Part shown: positions 49,510 through 60,573 of the stretch, piece by piece | Layout: the number at the start of each line of letters is the position of its first letter | Numbering within the stretch: the stretch's first letter is position 1 | From: Russula earlei | Taxonomy: Eukaryota; Basidiomycota; Agaricomycetes; Russulales; Russulaceae | Length of the DNA stretch: 64,000 nt | Assembly (NCBI GenBank): GCA_025769875.1 | Contig: JAGFNK010000210.1 | Span: 21,044-85,043 of the forward strand | Reading direction: 5' to 3' | The notes under the pieces: model-generated | Databases searched by the model: none | What the model was told of the DNA's origin: nothing | What the model saw: only the letters and a program-made list of their open reading frames with translations | Translations under genes and position numbers: made by a program

Positions 49510-50156
49510 GATCACTCCTATACATAATGCTTGGAACGCGTCCAGATATAGCCTTTGCGGTCACAAAGTTGTCGCAACATGCTGCCAATCCCTCAGAGGA
49601 TCATTTAAATCATGCATATTACATTTGCCGATACCTCTTGGGAACCGCCAATTATGCTTTGGTCTATGATGGACCATCTAATGGCGGCTTGATGGCATAT
49701 GCTGACTCTGACTGGGCTTCTGATCTGACAAATCAGAAGTCCACTTCAGGCTATATGGTGAACCTGGCTGGAGCAATATTTTTGTGGAACTCACAAGCAC
49801 AGAAAACAGTTGCGCTCTCCTCCACAGAAGCCAAGTACATGTTGCTCTCTGACACGAGCAGACAGTTGGTTTGGATTAAATCCTTACTAACAGAACTTGG
49901 CATCAATCTTGCTCCTATTCCACTGTTCGGTGATAACCAAGGCTCAATATTCTTAGCCTCCAACCCTGTACAAGAAAAGCGCATCAAACACATTGATTTG
50001 TGCTATCACTTCATTCATGAAGTCATTCAAAATAAACAGGTGGAGCTATTCTTTATTGAAGGGGCTAATAACCCAGCCAACATGTTCACCAAAAACCTTG
50101 GTCATGTCAAGTTCCTCAAATTCAGGGAGCAACTAGGACTAACGTTCTACCCCTGA
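49296..50156 (+). pseudogene. pol: Copia-1 RT end and RNase H
   Basis: In the shifted frame the protein continues GDAQEFLCMRI, then YLKKVLQHFNLLNANP, GTRPDIAFAVTKLSQHAANP, and RNase H with YADSDWASDLTNQKSTSGYM, SSTEAKYMLLSDT, FGDNQGSIFLASNP and HIDLCYHFIHE. It ends normally at 50156, just upstream of the polypurine tract. Confidence 0.88.
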
Positions 50157-50194
50157 ATGTGGGAAAATGCTCACAGCATCTACCGATGCACTTA

Positions 50195-50205
50195 GCAAGG
50201 GGGAG
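50195..50205 (+). promoter_or_regulatory. Copia-1 polypurine tract
   Basis: GCAAGGGGGAG lies directly before the 3' LTR TGTTGAACC. Confidence 0.8.
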
Positions 50206-50590
50206 TGTTGAACCGGAACCTGAATGGATCAAAGAAGGCGAAGACCTTCATACAAGGTTCAAGATCCGCTGATGAATGTTATGTGTTAGACAGAACTTTA
50301 GTATATGTGCTTATGGCAATAGGGTTATGCATACTACGCTATCTATCACAAGATGTAGCCTTATGCTGTATCTAGAATGTTTCCACATCACGCATCACTG
50401 AGTGCGCGATATAGTGGACACCTGTAGTCACCTCTTTCGGACTTAGGAACAGCCCTGGGTCATAGAGGTATAAATACCATACATGTAGACGAGTATACAC
50501 ATCGCTCTACACCCCAATATCACTTGAGCATTAGCACAACCTCTAAGGTGGGTTGCTTGGCCTGTTAGCTGCGCTCTATGCTGCACAACA
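50206..50590 (+). repeat. Copia-1 3' LTR
   Basis: 385 bp, TGTTGAACCGGAACCTGAATGG to GCTGCACAACA, followed by CCAGG. Confidence 0.95.
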
Positions 50591-50595
50591 CCAGG

Positions 50596-51009
50596 TGGGC
50601 TCCTTATCATTAAGTAGTATGCTGTTAGGGTAAAGGGGGGTGGCTGATGCGTCAAGGTGCTCAAATGAGACATGGAAGCAATTGAAGATATGACCAGTGG
50701 TTTTGTCCATAGATGATAAACTTTATGTTTGGGGCATATCCAATAAGAACACATTCAGTGGAGCATTGAAGGATCTTTGGTTGTTTCCCCAGGATTAATG
50801 CAAAACACAGAAAGCCAATCTCATGGAGATGGGACAGAGACATCTCACAACTGAACCAGGTTTCAAATAGTGTTTTTCTGTTCAGAGTTTTGGATGCGGT
50901 CAGGGTGGTCAAGTATGTAGCCATTGCATTAAATTCATCCCAGAAGGAGGGGGGTGCAGCACAAGCCAAGTGCATACTGTGTGCTTTGTCCATAATTGTT
51001 CAATGGAGC
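50596..51009 (-). pseudogene. Copia-2 integrase C-terminal fragment
   Basis: The minus frame 50661-50993 reads MDKAHSMHLACAAPPSFWDE, TLTASKTLNRKTLFETWF and STECVLIGYAPNIKFIIYGQ, the end of a Ty1/copia integrase core and the start of the linker. Just upstream, 'attgaacaattatgg' looks like IRTIMD with Arg changed to TGA. It is cut at 51009 by repeat F. Everything 5' of this (gag, PR, IN core) is missing. Confidence 0.8.
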
Positions 51010-51552
51010 TGTCATGAACCATTCTCTGGAGAGGGCCCTTGAAGGACCCTTCCTTATGAGAGGAAACCCAGCCTCTATGGTGTCACCTTGTTCACACGAG
51101 CAAAAGGGGTGAGTAGAGGTGTCCACAATATTGCGCATGCATTGTTGCGTGAGCAATTCTTGGCACAATCAACATACAGCAAGCCCCACTTAATGGCAAC
51201 CCTTTTAGCAATAAAGGACAGTATTAGGGCCTTCCTAAGGGCCCTTTAGGATGACTCTAGGTGCTCTACAATAAGCACTGACACAGTATCAAAGACCCTA
51301 CAACGTGTTATTAGACTAACTCTAATAACTATAGAACGAACTATAAGGCAATACTAAGGACCTTAATAGATGTATTAGAGTTGACTCTAAGGACCCGAAT
51401 AGAACTATATAAGGGGCCTTATAAGATAACACTATTCCCTAAACCAAACTACAAGTCCTCAAATGACCGGCCCTAAACTAACTAACAGAAAATGAATCAG
51501 GTGCTTGCACATGTACTAAAACAGTGAACATGTGGACAGTGAAGGCTCTTAC
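51010..51552 (-). repeat. LTR-like repeat F, copy 2 (truncated)
   Basis: Reverse complement of 315-856, starting TGTCATGAACCATTC and breaking off at 'ctcttac' where the gypsy-3 LTR begins. It interrupts copia-2 integrase. Confidence 0.7.
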
Positions 51553-52381
51553 TGTCAAGACACGTACTGCTGATCACTAAGGACTCAGGAGCAGGTGGGC
51601 AAGGGTCGGAACAGATGGTACGCGGCGAAGGCGGCGTTGAACAGGAGGACGAGCCAAACGACGAGGAGGTACCAGATGGGGACTGGTAGGTGTTGCAAGA
51701 GACAAAGGCGAAGGCTAGATGCCAGTGTAGTGAGGGGCTTTAAACAAGGCGGTCGTTGAAGAGTACCTTGAAGACGAGGGAAGGCTTTAGACTGAGCAGT
51801 CGCAGGGGAGTACCCAGGAAGTGGAGAGTATCACAAATGGACAGTCTGACGACTGCCATGCTTCATTGGGGCTTATATACAGTGTACAGGGTCGATTACA
51901 AAGCACTGGGACTATTCTAGACTCTTTGGTACCATCCAATAGGACTACAGAGGCATAAACTTGCTTGTGTCAACTTTCAGGCTTACTGAGCGCATTACTG
52001 ATCATTGTGGAGCGATGACATCATTATGATGTCACTGTGGAGCGCTTAGTGAGCCTATGAGGTCACTGTGGAGTCGCTCAGTCAGCCATGATGTCATTGG
52101 AGCCTTGATGACGTCAGATGATTTATGCAACAGTTTCTAAGAGTTTGTGCCGCTGTTTCGGGTCCATGGTGGCTGAGTGGCCATGTGGTTGCCACGCGAT
52201 GATTACCCGATTAGGAAACTGGTGCCTGGTCGTGTTATAGTGCCTTTGCAATAGCAATATCTTGTACTGCAGGAGGGATAGCCCAGAAAATGGAAGGGAG
52301 TCGGCAATGCAAAGTGAGAGAGGTTTTTTCTTGAGTAAAATAGGACAATCTTCGGTCAGGACTTGGCCTTGGTTCGTAACA
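51553..52381 (-). repeat. Gypsy-3 3' LTR
   Basis: TGTCAAGACACGTACTGC to GGTTCGTAACA, 829 bp. Confidence 0.92.
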
Positions 52382-52628
52382 TTCATCCCCTCTTTATAGA
52401 CTTGTTGCTCCTGCAACAGTAGGGATTTGTTTCTTTGGAAGGTGGAGTAGTTTGCATATGAAAAGTCGAAGTCTGTTCGTTCGTGGGGAGTTCTCCCCTG
52501 TTCTATGATTTGCTTTGGGGATGGCTGTGGTCGATTGGGTGCATGTGGTCGCAGGAGTTCTCTGAAAAGTTCGTTGGTAACAAGGATAAAGGTAGCCATC
52601 GACGGAGGTCATGATGAGAGTTGTTGGT

Positions 52629-54455
52629 TTAGGGGTTACTCCTGGTGGGAACCGTTCTAAGCGCCTTCGGATATTTCCGATGGAAGTCTTTAACAAGTGA
52701 TTGCGCTCTTGATAGGTTAGATGCTGGCTCCCAAGTATTTTCTGCAACCGTATACCCTTTCCATTTAACTAGGTATTGGATTCCTTTGCGGTTTGGGGAG
52801 AGCCGAGAGTTTAGGATCTGCTCTACTTCATATTGTTCTTCACCTTCGACTAATATTGGTGGCGGGTTTGAAAAGTTAGGACCATGGGCAATGGTTTCTT
52901 TGTAAGGTTTAATTAGGGAGTGGTGAAAAACCGGGTGTATCTTCCAAGACTTTGGTAGCTCGAGGCGAACGTTTACTGGATAGGCAGTGGTGACTTTGAA
53001 TGGCCCATAGCGTCGAGGGGCTAGTTTTGCTTTTGGGTGAGTGGTTCGTAGATTCGTGGCTTCTAGCCATACTTGATCCCCTTCTTTAAAACGAAATGTG
53101 GAGGATTGAGGTCCTGATTGCTTCATGATTTCTGTTGCTCGGTTCAGGGAGGCAGCTACTTCTTCTCTGAGTTGGTTTAGTCTTGATAGTCTTTCTTGGA
53201 TCGAAGGGAATTTTGATGTAAAGGCAAGGGGTGGAGCAAATGTTGGGTTAAAGCCATACCAGACTTCAAACGGGGGTTTGTTCGTAGCACTGTGTTGTCT
53301 GGCATTATGTGCGAACTCCATAAAGGGAACTAGTTCTGCCCAATTGTCTGCTTGATGATTGCAAAATATTCGTAGGTATTGTTCTAGTTCTTGGTTAACT
53401 CGTTCTGTTTCTCCATCTGTCTGTGGGTGATATGCTGTGCTTAATGATACTTTGACATTTAACTTCTTCCATAGTTCTTGAGTGACTTTTGCTGCGAACT
53501 GAGGGCCTCTGTCCGATATTATTTGTGTTGGGAGCCCTATTCTTCTCCAGACATTGTTCATGATTAGTGTCGCTGTTTCGTCTGCTGTGATTGTCTTGTG
53601 GCAAGGGGTAATGATTATTGCTTTACTGAATCGATCTACCACGACTAGGAGGCTGTCAAAGCCTTGTGAAATCGGTAGGTCCGTGATAAAGTCCATGGTA
53701 ATGCTTTTCCATACTTCTCCAGCTGGTGTAATCGGTATGAGGGGTGTTTCTGTCTTTGGACGGTTCTTTGTACTTTGGCAAATTGCGCAACCATCTACAT
53801 AACTTTTGACATAGGTTAGCATTCCTGGCCACCAATAGTTTCGGCTGATTAGTTCATAAGTCTTCCATTGGCCAGGATGCCCAGTGGCAAGGGAGTCGTG
53901 GTGTAGTTTTAGAATTTTCTTTCTTAGGGTGTCGTTGTTTGGGATATAGACTTTTCCTTTGAATAGTATTAGTCCATCTTCAAGGTTCCAGTCCTGTAAG
54001 CCTTTGGATAGTCGCCTTGGTCCATTCTTTATAATGATTGCTAACGCGTTAGATACTTCTGGGTCGTAGTCTTTGCTAGATCGTAATTGTTGTCGAAGTT
54101 CCTGGTCACCGATTGGTTCTGTAGCAGAGGTGCGTGTTGCTCTAATTTTAAAAAATTTGTCATCTAGGAGCACCTTTCCATCATTTTCGTTTTGTATCCC
54201 CTCTTTAAAGTCTGGCCGCCTGGACAGACCGTCTGCTTTGTTCATAGTTCCTGGGTGATGGGTGATGGTGAAGTTGAAATTGCTGAGGAGGAGTGCCCAT
54301 CGGGCTTGCCGTCTCGTGAGTTTCTGTTTTGTCATGAAGTATGTCAAGTTATTGTGGTCTGTCCATAGATCAATGGGGTGTGTAGCGCCTTCAAGGTAGT
54401 GTCGGAAGTGCCAGAGGGATAAAACAATAGCAAGGAGTTCTTTATCGTAGATCAT
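52629..54455 (-). CDS. Gypsy-3 RNase H end, integrase and chromodomain
   Basis: A 608-codon open frame on the minus strand. RNase H end (DKELLAIVLSLWHFRHYL, HHPGTMNKADGLSRRPDF); integrase HHCC finger (HHDSLATGHPGQWKTY, CAICQSTK) and DDE residues (TMDFITDLPIS; IISDRGPQF; TDGETERVNQ); SH3-like region (KLAPRRYGPFKV); and an intact chromodomain at the end (YEVEQILNSRLSP, YLVKWKGYTVAENTWEP). It lacks the post-chromodomain extension of gypsy-1 and gypsy-2. The preceding RNase H start (54442-54627, SDFAVGAILEQPDEFNRYHP) is in another frame because of a one-base shift at about 54455. The frame has no ATG at its start and could not be made normally. Confidence 0.85.
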   Translation of the reverse strand: MIYDKELLAIVLSLWHFRHYLEGATHPIDLWTDHNNLTYFMTKQKLTRRQARWALLLSNFNFTITHHPGTMNKADGLSRRPDFKEGIQNENDGKVLLDDKFFKIRATRTSATEPIGDQELRQQLRSSKDYDPEVSNALAIIIKNGPRRLSKGLQDWNLEDGLILFKGKVYIPNNDTLRKKILKLHHDSLATGHPGQWKTYELISRNYWWPGMLTYVKSYVDGCAICQSTKNRPKTETPLIPITPAGEVWKSITMDFITDLPISQGFDSLLVVVDRFSKAIIITPCHKTITADETATLIMNNVWRRIGLPTQIISDRGPQFAAKVTQELWKKLNVKVSLSTAYHPQTDGETERVNQELEQYLRIFCNHQADNWAELVPFMEFAHNARQHSATNKPPFEVWYGFNPTFAPPLAFTSKFPSIQERLSRLNQLREEVAASLNRATEIMKQSGPQSSTFRFKEGDQVWLEATNLRTTHPKAKLAPRRYGPFKVTTAYPVNVRLELPKSWKIHPVFHHSLIKPYKETIAHGPNFSNPPPILVEGEEQYEVEQILNSRLSPNRKGIQYLVKWKGYTVAENTWEPASNLSRAQSLVKDFHRKYPKALRTVPTRSNP

Positions 54456-54644
54456 GTAATTTCGTTGTGGCGGGGTCCAAGGATTTCGAGAAATAGGCTA
54501 CTGGGTGATATCTGTTAAATTCATCGGGTTGTTCCAAGATTGCACCGACTGCAAAGTCACTTATTTCCTTGGTGGGGTGCTTGTAAACTATAAGTGTGTC
54601 AGTCGTTGATGCCAAGCTTGGGTACAATAATTCTTGAATTCAAT

Positions 54645-55660
54645 TAACTCTCTCCTTGAACGCGTAGGTAGGTTAATGCTAAGAAGGATTGTTCTGGTAG
54701 ATAACAGTGTAAATCAGTATTCCTAAGATCGGCACTATCAGGAGGATTCAACAAGGGGTGATGCAAAGGGTTGGATAGGTATGACAGGGGTAGGAATACG
54801 ATTGGTAAACAAGGGTACGTAGGCGTCAGGAGGGGTAGGAGGTAATGGTCTTTCGACAAGAAATCCTCTTGCGTTGGGAATTGTTTCTCTCTCAGGGGGT
54901 CGTTGGGATGACGCGCGTCTCCTGTGTCGAGGAGCCAGATTTATCGAATGGGGAGATGGTAATCGCCTGGCGTCCACAAGGTAATTCCGTCAGGAGTAGG
55001 GGGTGTGTCTGGTCGAAAGTTGCACGTGCAATACTCTGTTTTGCAGTTACACCTTGCTGTCCACGGATTTGACTCAGTATCTTCTGTGCTGGCAGACCAA
55101 CGTTCTTGGCTAGTTGGGACAGTGGTCTGAATCGGTGTGAGGGGTCGAGGGGCGAGACTTGAGGCTTCTAGGATTGCTGGGACAGAATAGTATGCAGGGG
55201 GACCAGTATATGAGGCGTCTGGGCTGGTAATTGCCCAAGGTTGATTGTAGTCTGCGTCGTATAGCCAAGAGTTAGTTTCCCAGTCAAAGGTGTTGTGTAT
55301 TCCTGGTACAACAGCAAGTTGGACGTAAGATTGATTTTCCCTTTGTATTCTGTTGAGGCGTAGGTGGTAGAACTGGACGGTGAGACGGTAGTAGCTGATG
55401 TATGTCCAAGCCAGATAAAACAAGCGATACCCTGTCCTTAAAGAGTGGACAATGATGTGGTGGCGTGGTTGAATGACTCTGGTCCAAAGGTTTAATTCAC
55501 TAGTGCGTAAGGACTGGTAGTCAACTGGCTGTCCTTGGATGTTCTTCGCTTGAGCAAGGTGCCAATATAGTAGTTGTTGTCGTGCTGGAGGTAGAAGTCG
55601 ACTAAGGGTTTCAAGATATAGTGCGTGTTCGTCGTGGCTTAAGAGTTGTCCAAAAGGCAA
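54645..55660 (-). pseudogene. Gypsy-3 leader region, distal frame
   Basis: Minus-strand frame 54941-55660 (239 codons): LYLETLSRLLPPARQQLLYW, VIQPRHHIIVHSLRTGYRLF, NTFDWETNSWLYDADYNQPW and a Cys-rich end CNCKTEYCTCNF; further short frames lead to 54645. No known domain. It occupies the place where gypsy-1 and gypsy-2 have a leader frame before gag, and the expected gag, PR and RT are absent after it. A deletion junction near 54645 is inferred. Confidence 0.45.
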
Positions 55661-55988
55661 GACTTCAAGGAACTCTTTAACAATAAGATGGGGGAAATCT
55701 TCGTGAGGTGGTTCAACTCCTGGTACGTCGTGTAAGTTGGTTAAAGTGGTGACAGGGAATGCGACGGAGGTCCAAGTTCGATAATGATTTAGGCTTTAAG
55801 ACGTGTCTGAGTGATAGCGTCTTCTTCTTCGTCTTCTTCTAAGGCGTATTCTCGTGGCACTTTAGTTAAAACAAAAAGGATCTTTATTCGATCTTTATTG
55901 AAGCGTTACAAGGGTGGTTCTTACTTTTTAAGAACCGTGCGCAAGATCTATGGTTTCGAGACGGTACCTCTCGATTATTTCGAGAGGG

Positions 55989-56880
55989 TTAGGGGGAATA
56001 CGAGGCGTGAAAGCAGAAGCGAAGTAGCTGGGGGTTGAATCGTATGGTGTCGACTGTATAAGTCGAATAGTGACGTAGAGCTACGCGGTTACTGTTCTCC
56101 TCGAAATGTAAGTAACCGTAAGCAAAGGCGAGACGTCCGTCCAAGAAGTCGTGTACGATAGACAAGCAAAACGAGCCCTCGTAAGCAGGGCGGTAAATAG
56201 CAGGCAAGGTAAGTAGTTTCCTAAACAAAGAAGTATTGAATATGTATGCGATGCGTCCGAGGGGGAAGTCAGCGTCCGGGGCGTAGATCCCGACGTTGGA
56301 ACAAATGCCGAAGGGGGTCAAGATTGTACTGGGTGGCAAGGGCAGAGTCGGAGGGTTCGACCGCAAAAGTGTGGACGATGCGTGCACGAAAGGCGGTGGT
56401 GAAGGTGTCGGTGAACGCGCGACGACTCAACTGGTCTGAGGTAGGGATGCGCCCTAGATAATCTTGGTGGTTGAGGTCGTGGAGGGGACGCCACTGCTCG
56501 CGGGATCGATTAGTAGTGGGAAGGACGAAGTACTGGTGAGGGTGGAAGCGGAATGCTGTGCAAGGGGGACGGTCGAGGAAGCCTTCAGGCAAGGGAGGAC
56601 GGTCCGCTTGCTGTTGCTCGTTCTGCGCGGGGGGGGGAGTGCCAACAGGAACAAAGTCGCCTGGGATAGGCTGGGCAGTGGTAGGAGACGATGGGGGAGC
56701 CGTTGGGGAGTACAAGAGGCTGAGGGGTGAGGATGTGTCGATCGGGTCGACGTCTTCAGTGAGGATGCGAAGGGCGGTGCGTGGAGTGGGCTGGAGAGGA
56801 GAAGGGAGACGCAGGGAGGTATTGACAAGAGTGGGGGAGTTGGGAGTAGACACTTGAGCGTTGGCTGGTCAATACAAGAA
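55989..56880 (-). pseudogene. Gypsy-3 leader region, proximal frame
   Basis: Frames 56269-56853 and 55989-56387 join by one shift near 56300: SSPLSLLYSPTAPPSSPTTA, FLDRPPCTAFRFHPHQYFVL, TFAVEPSDSALATQYNLDPL, then FGICSNVGIYAPDADFPLGR and CLSIVHDFLDGRLAFAYGYL. There is no ATG at the open start (GTG at 56853). Unknown protein; probably the N-terminal or leader protein of this family. Confidence 0.45.
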
Positions 56881-56887
56881 TGATGAG

Positions 56888-56899
56888 AGACTGTCCAGA
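56888..56899 (-). promoter_or_regulatory. Gypsy-3 primer-binding site, predicted self-primed
   Basis: Two bases inside the 5' LTR the element strand reads TGGACAGTCT, the exact reverse complement of AGACTGTCCA, encoded at 57185-57194 in the LTR, 32 nt downstream of TATATA (57221-57226). Confidence 0.6.
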
Positions 56900-57727
56900 T
56901 GTCAAGACACGTACTGCTGATCCGTGTGGACTCAGGAGCAGGTGGGCAAGGGTCGGAACAGATGGTACGCGGCGTAGGCGGCGTTGAACAAGAGGACGAG
57001 CCAAATGACTAAGATGTACCAGATGGGGACTGGTACGTGTAACTGGAGGCAGAGGCGAAGGTTAGAAGCCAGTGCAGCGAGGGGCTTTAAACAAGGCGGT
57101 CGTAGAAGAGTACCTTGGAAGCGAGAGGAGTCTTTAAACTGAGCGGTCGCAGGGGAGTACCCAGGAAGATGAGAGTATCACAAATGGACAGTCTGACGAC
57201 TGCCATGCTTCATTGGGGCTTATATACAGTATACAGGGTCGATTACAAAGCACTGGGACTATTCTAGACTCTTTGGTACCATCCAATAGGACTACAGAGG
57301 CATAAACTTGCTTGTGTCAACTTTCAGGCTTACTGAGCGCATTACTGATCATTGTGGAGCGATGACATCATTATGATGTCACTGTGGAGCGCTTAGTGAG
57401 CCTATGAGGTCACTGTGGAGTCGCTCAGTCAGCCATGATGTCATTGGAGCCTTGATGACGTCAGATGATTTATGCAACAGTTTCTAAGAGTTTGTGCCGC
57501 TGTTTCGGGTCCATGGTGGCTGAGTGGCCATGTGGCTGCCACGCGATGATTACCCGATTAGGAAACTGGTGCCTGGTCGTGTTATAGTGCCTTTGCAATA
57601 GCAATATCTTGTACCGCAGGGGGAATAGCCCAGAAAATGGAAGGGAGTCGGCAATGCAAAGTGAGAGAGGTTCTTCTTGAGTAAAATAGGACAATCTTCG
57701 GCCAGGACTTGGCCTTGGTTCGTAACA
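56900..57727 (-). repeat. Gypsy-3 5' LTR
   Basis: TGTCAAGACACGTACTGC to GGTTCGTAACA, 828 bp, very similar to the 3' LTR. Confidence 0.92.
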
Positions 57728-58010
57728 GCAGTCTCAAAGACTCAAATCTGGCAACTGGTGAGAAAGTTTCATCATAATCAATCCCCTCCACTTGGGTGAA
57801 CCCCTTTGCAACTAAACGTGCGCGAAATCTACCATCAGATTTGCATGCAAACACCCATTGAGATCGCACGGCCTTGCGGCCCGGTGGCAGATCTACAAGC
57901 TCCCAGGTACCATTCTTAGTGAGTGCATCAATTTCATATTGACACGCGGTTCTCCATTGATCGGCGGAGTCTGAGGACATCGCTTCCCGAAACATAGGCC
58001 AGAGTGATCA
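57728..58010 (-). pseudogene. Copia-3 reverse transcriptase, N-terminal part only
   Basis: The minus frame from about 57995 reads [39 protein letters not shown] and [20 protein letters not shown], the start of a Ty1/copia RT. It stops abruptly after ARFESLRL at the gypsy-3 LTR. The palm with the catalytic motif, RNase H and the 3' LTR are missing from the window. It is out of frame with the preceding linker. Confidence 0.88.
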
Positions 58011-59262
58011 CCTCTGCCGTCGCTAATAGTGCCATATGCGATAGGCGCCCCCCCGCATTTGCGTTAGAAGTGAGAAATCTAGGATTAGAACGCGGGTTAG
58101 GGCGAAGACGCCTAGGTGAGGGCGGACGCGGTGGACCAAAGGATGGTCCCGGCAATGCTGAGTGAGGCTGGCGCAAGCGGACTTGGCGCACAGGCTGAAT
58201 GCGGCATGGCGGAGTATGTGGAAAGGGCTGAGTGGGAGGGGTAAGGTAAAGTGAATTAGGTGTAGTGGGATCTAGTGGGGTTTCCGGAGGTGCAGGACTA
58301 AGTCCGCAGCCATCCGGTTCGTGCGGAAGTGGGGCAGTGAAAGAAACCGGTCCCGTGAAGACCAAGGGTTGTGCAGGAGGAGGAATGTCAGTAAGTTCTC
58401 CCCTAGCAGGCAGTATGCGCTCATCGAAAGTGACATTGCGCGATAAGAACAGCTTTCAGGTGGATTGATTCCAGAGTTGGTAACCCTTAGATCCAGACTC
58501 GTACCCAACAAAAATCATCTCGACCGATCTTGGATCGAGCTTCTTTCGTTTGTTAGCAGGCGTGTGTACATACGCCTTACATCCAAAGACGCGGAAATAG
58601 GAAACGTCCAGAACTTGTCCATCTGTCCAGACTGAGTGAGGAGTGTTCCACCGGAGAACGCATGTAGGAGTGCGATTGTAGATATGGACTGCTGCGTCAG
58701 TAGCAAGCTCCCAGAAACCCAGAGTAAGACCGGTGCCGTGTAGCATAGCGCGCATCTTGTCTTCGAGGGTCCAGTTCCATCTCTCCGCTATGCCATTCTG
58801 CTGTGGTGACCCTGGCATTGTCAATCTATGCTCAATTCCCTTTTGATCTAAGACCGATCTGAGGGTACCGGACAAGTACTCCCCTCCGCGATCCGAGTGT
58901 AGTGCTTTGATCTTATCGTTGGTCTGGTTTTCTGACCACGCAAGATATTTTTTGAACGCATCAGCACACTGATCTTTACTTTTGAGGAAGTACACTACCC
59001 CATAACGGGAGTAGTCGTCGATAAATGTTGCCCAATAAGTTGCACCTCGGATCGACCGGGTCTGCATTGGACCGGCTAAGTCAGTATGCACGATCTGTAG
59101 ACGCCGATCCGATCGCTTAGGCGAAGCCAGGAAAGGAAGTCGTGTCTGTTTGCCGAGTTCACACCCGGGGCAAGGTGACTGATCGCAATCCGCTGAACTA
59201 AGCGAGATTCCCTTGACGGAATGAGCATATTTGATTAGTGCGCGTGAGGACATATGTCCCAT
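58011..59262 (-). pseudogene. Copia-3 integrase and linker
   Basis: Frame 58456-59262: RMGHMSSRALIKYAHSVKGI, zinc site CPGCELGKQTR, VHTDLAGPMQTRSIRG, SDRGGEYLSGTLRSVLDQKG, PQQNGIAERWNWT and a C-terminal FRVFGCKAYVHTP. A TGA at 58456 interrupts (CGA to TGA likely) and the same frame continues as a Pro-rich linker (57934-58365). Part of the pre-integrase segment between protease and GHMSS is missing, which also shifts the frame relative to gag-PR. Confidence 0.85.
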
Positions 59263-60404
59263 GCGCTGACTGAGAAGTAGCGTGTGTTGGCTTCCGGAAC
59301 ATGCATGACATCGGTGAGGGTTAATGGAAACTTCCCAATGCCTCCAGACGGTAGGACGGATACAGATCTGGTCCCAATCTGCTTGATGATAGCGTGACCA
59401 CCAAGGTTAACTGATCCGGTGGCCGGAGCGTAAGTGATGAAGTCAGTCCGGAACGGACTGATGTGATGGGTGGCTCCTGAGTCAATCATCCAGCATGATC
59501 TAGTCGCTGAGTAAAGGGAAATGCGAATGTCATTTTCATCATCCGAGATCTCCGTAATTGTAGCAGTAGTCTCTACTATGTGCGCGTTGACCTTTCTGTT
59601 AGTGTCCACGCCAGACTGCCTCTTTTTCTGCGCCTTCTCCTCCTCATCCTTTTTCTTCTTCCAGCACTCAGGACTCTTGTGACCAGCTTTGTTGCAATAA
59701 TAACATTTTATTTTGTTTTTATCGCTCTGTTTCTTGACCGGAGCAATTTTGTTAAGGGAAGCGGAGGAGCCGGCCCGACGACTCTCTTCATTGAGAATGT
59801 GTTCCTGAATGGCTTTCGGGGAAAGCTTGTTTGGAAGATTAGAGCTGAGGATAGCTTGCGTAAGACCAGAGTAAGAGCTGGGAAGTGACTGAATTAGAGT
59901 GAGACTGAATTGGAGATTGGTGACGGGCATGTCATTGTTCTGAAGGTTGATCCTAGTATCATTCAATTTCTGTAGTTGTGGGAACATCGGGCTGGTGTCA
60001 TCTAGATCAAAACACGTGAAGGCGGTCCAAGAGTTATGTAGGGACATAGATCCAACGGCGATGCAAGTAGTCTTAAGTTGTTCCCACTTGAGTTTACAGG
60101 TGTCGAACTTGGTGTTATCGCTTATCTCTGCGTATATATCTTTCTGGAGATGGAGCTGGAAGACGCCTAACAGTATGTCTTCTTCAACGTCCCAATTGCT
60201 ATCTCCAGAGGGTTTTGTATCATAAGATGACGCCGGAAACCATTCATTCGGGTAATGGCCTCGAAGCAAAATGACCAAGTAGTCCAATTTGATGAATCTA
60301 AGATCTCCAGGGGCATTCCCGAGGGGATAGTGAATGTGGGTGCCATATGATGTAATGAGGTGAATTGCCAATCCGGACCAGTGGAGCAATTGTAGCCAGA
60401 TCAA
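59263..60404 (-). CDS. gag: Copia-3 Gag and protease
   Basis: A 389-codon frame (beginning TTG; no ATG at the expected start, so the true start is unresolved). It has an UBN2-type Gag (DILLGVFQLHLQKDIYAEIS, WTAFTCFDLDDTSPMFPQ, FSLTLIQSLPSSYSGLTQAI), a knuckle CYYCNKAGHKSPECW near residue 235, and protease CWMIDSGATHHISPFRTD near 305. Gag and PR share one frame here, unlike copia-1. It ends prematurely at ..YFSVSAWDICPHAH, where the frame is lost at the deletion next to integrase. Confidence 0.8.
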
Positions 60405-60573
60405 TTAGAGATCAAATCAGTATCTTTGACGCGTGATGTAACTGCGCGCGCGTCAATCCTTTGGTTCCAGGGGCCAAGGGAGTAAGATGTCGTCTGATAA
60501 CAGAGGTTTGTGGGGAAGGGAGGTGTTATAGGAATAAACGTGTGTGGTGATCTCTGTGGATTTTAGATACGGG

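Larger units (their letters stand above)
44752..50590 (+). mobile_element. Copia-1: near-complete Ty1/copia retrotransposon, TSD CCAGG
   Basis: This 5,839-bp element has 385-bp LTRs (44752-45136, 50206-50590) flanked by CCAGG (44747-44751, 50591-50595). The order is LTR, half-tRNA PBS, gag, -1 frameshift, PR-IN-RT-RH, polypurine tract, LTR. One TGA between IN and RT and one frameshift before RNase H disable pol. The first ~200 bp of the two LTRs differ at about eight sites, all transitions and mostly at CG. It is inserted in copia-2. Confidence 0.95.
51553..57727 (-). mobile_element. Gypsy-3: chromodomain Ty3/gypsy element lacking gag, PR and RT; no TSD
   Basis: LTRs at 51553-52381 (829 bp) and 56900-57727 (828 bp). 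On the element strand: 5' LTR, PBS, a 2.2-kb leader-frame region (54645-56880), then directly the end of RNase H, integrase and chromodomain, a polypurine tract (AAAGAGGGGATGAA) and the 3' LTR. The flanks are CTTAC on the left and GCAGT on the right, so there is no duplication. Left is repeat F, right is copia-3 RT, suggesting ectopic recombination between two copies of this family. Solo LTRs of the family are at 15785, 37895 and 40891. Confidence 0.9.
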
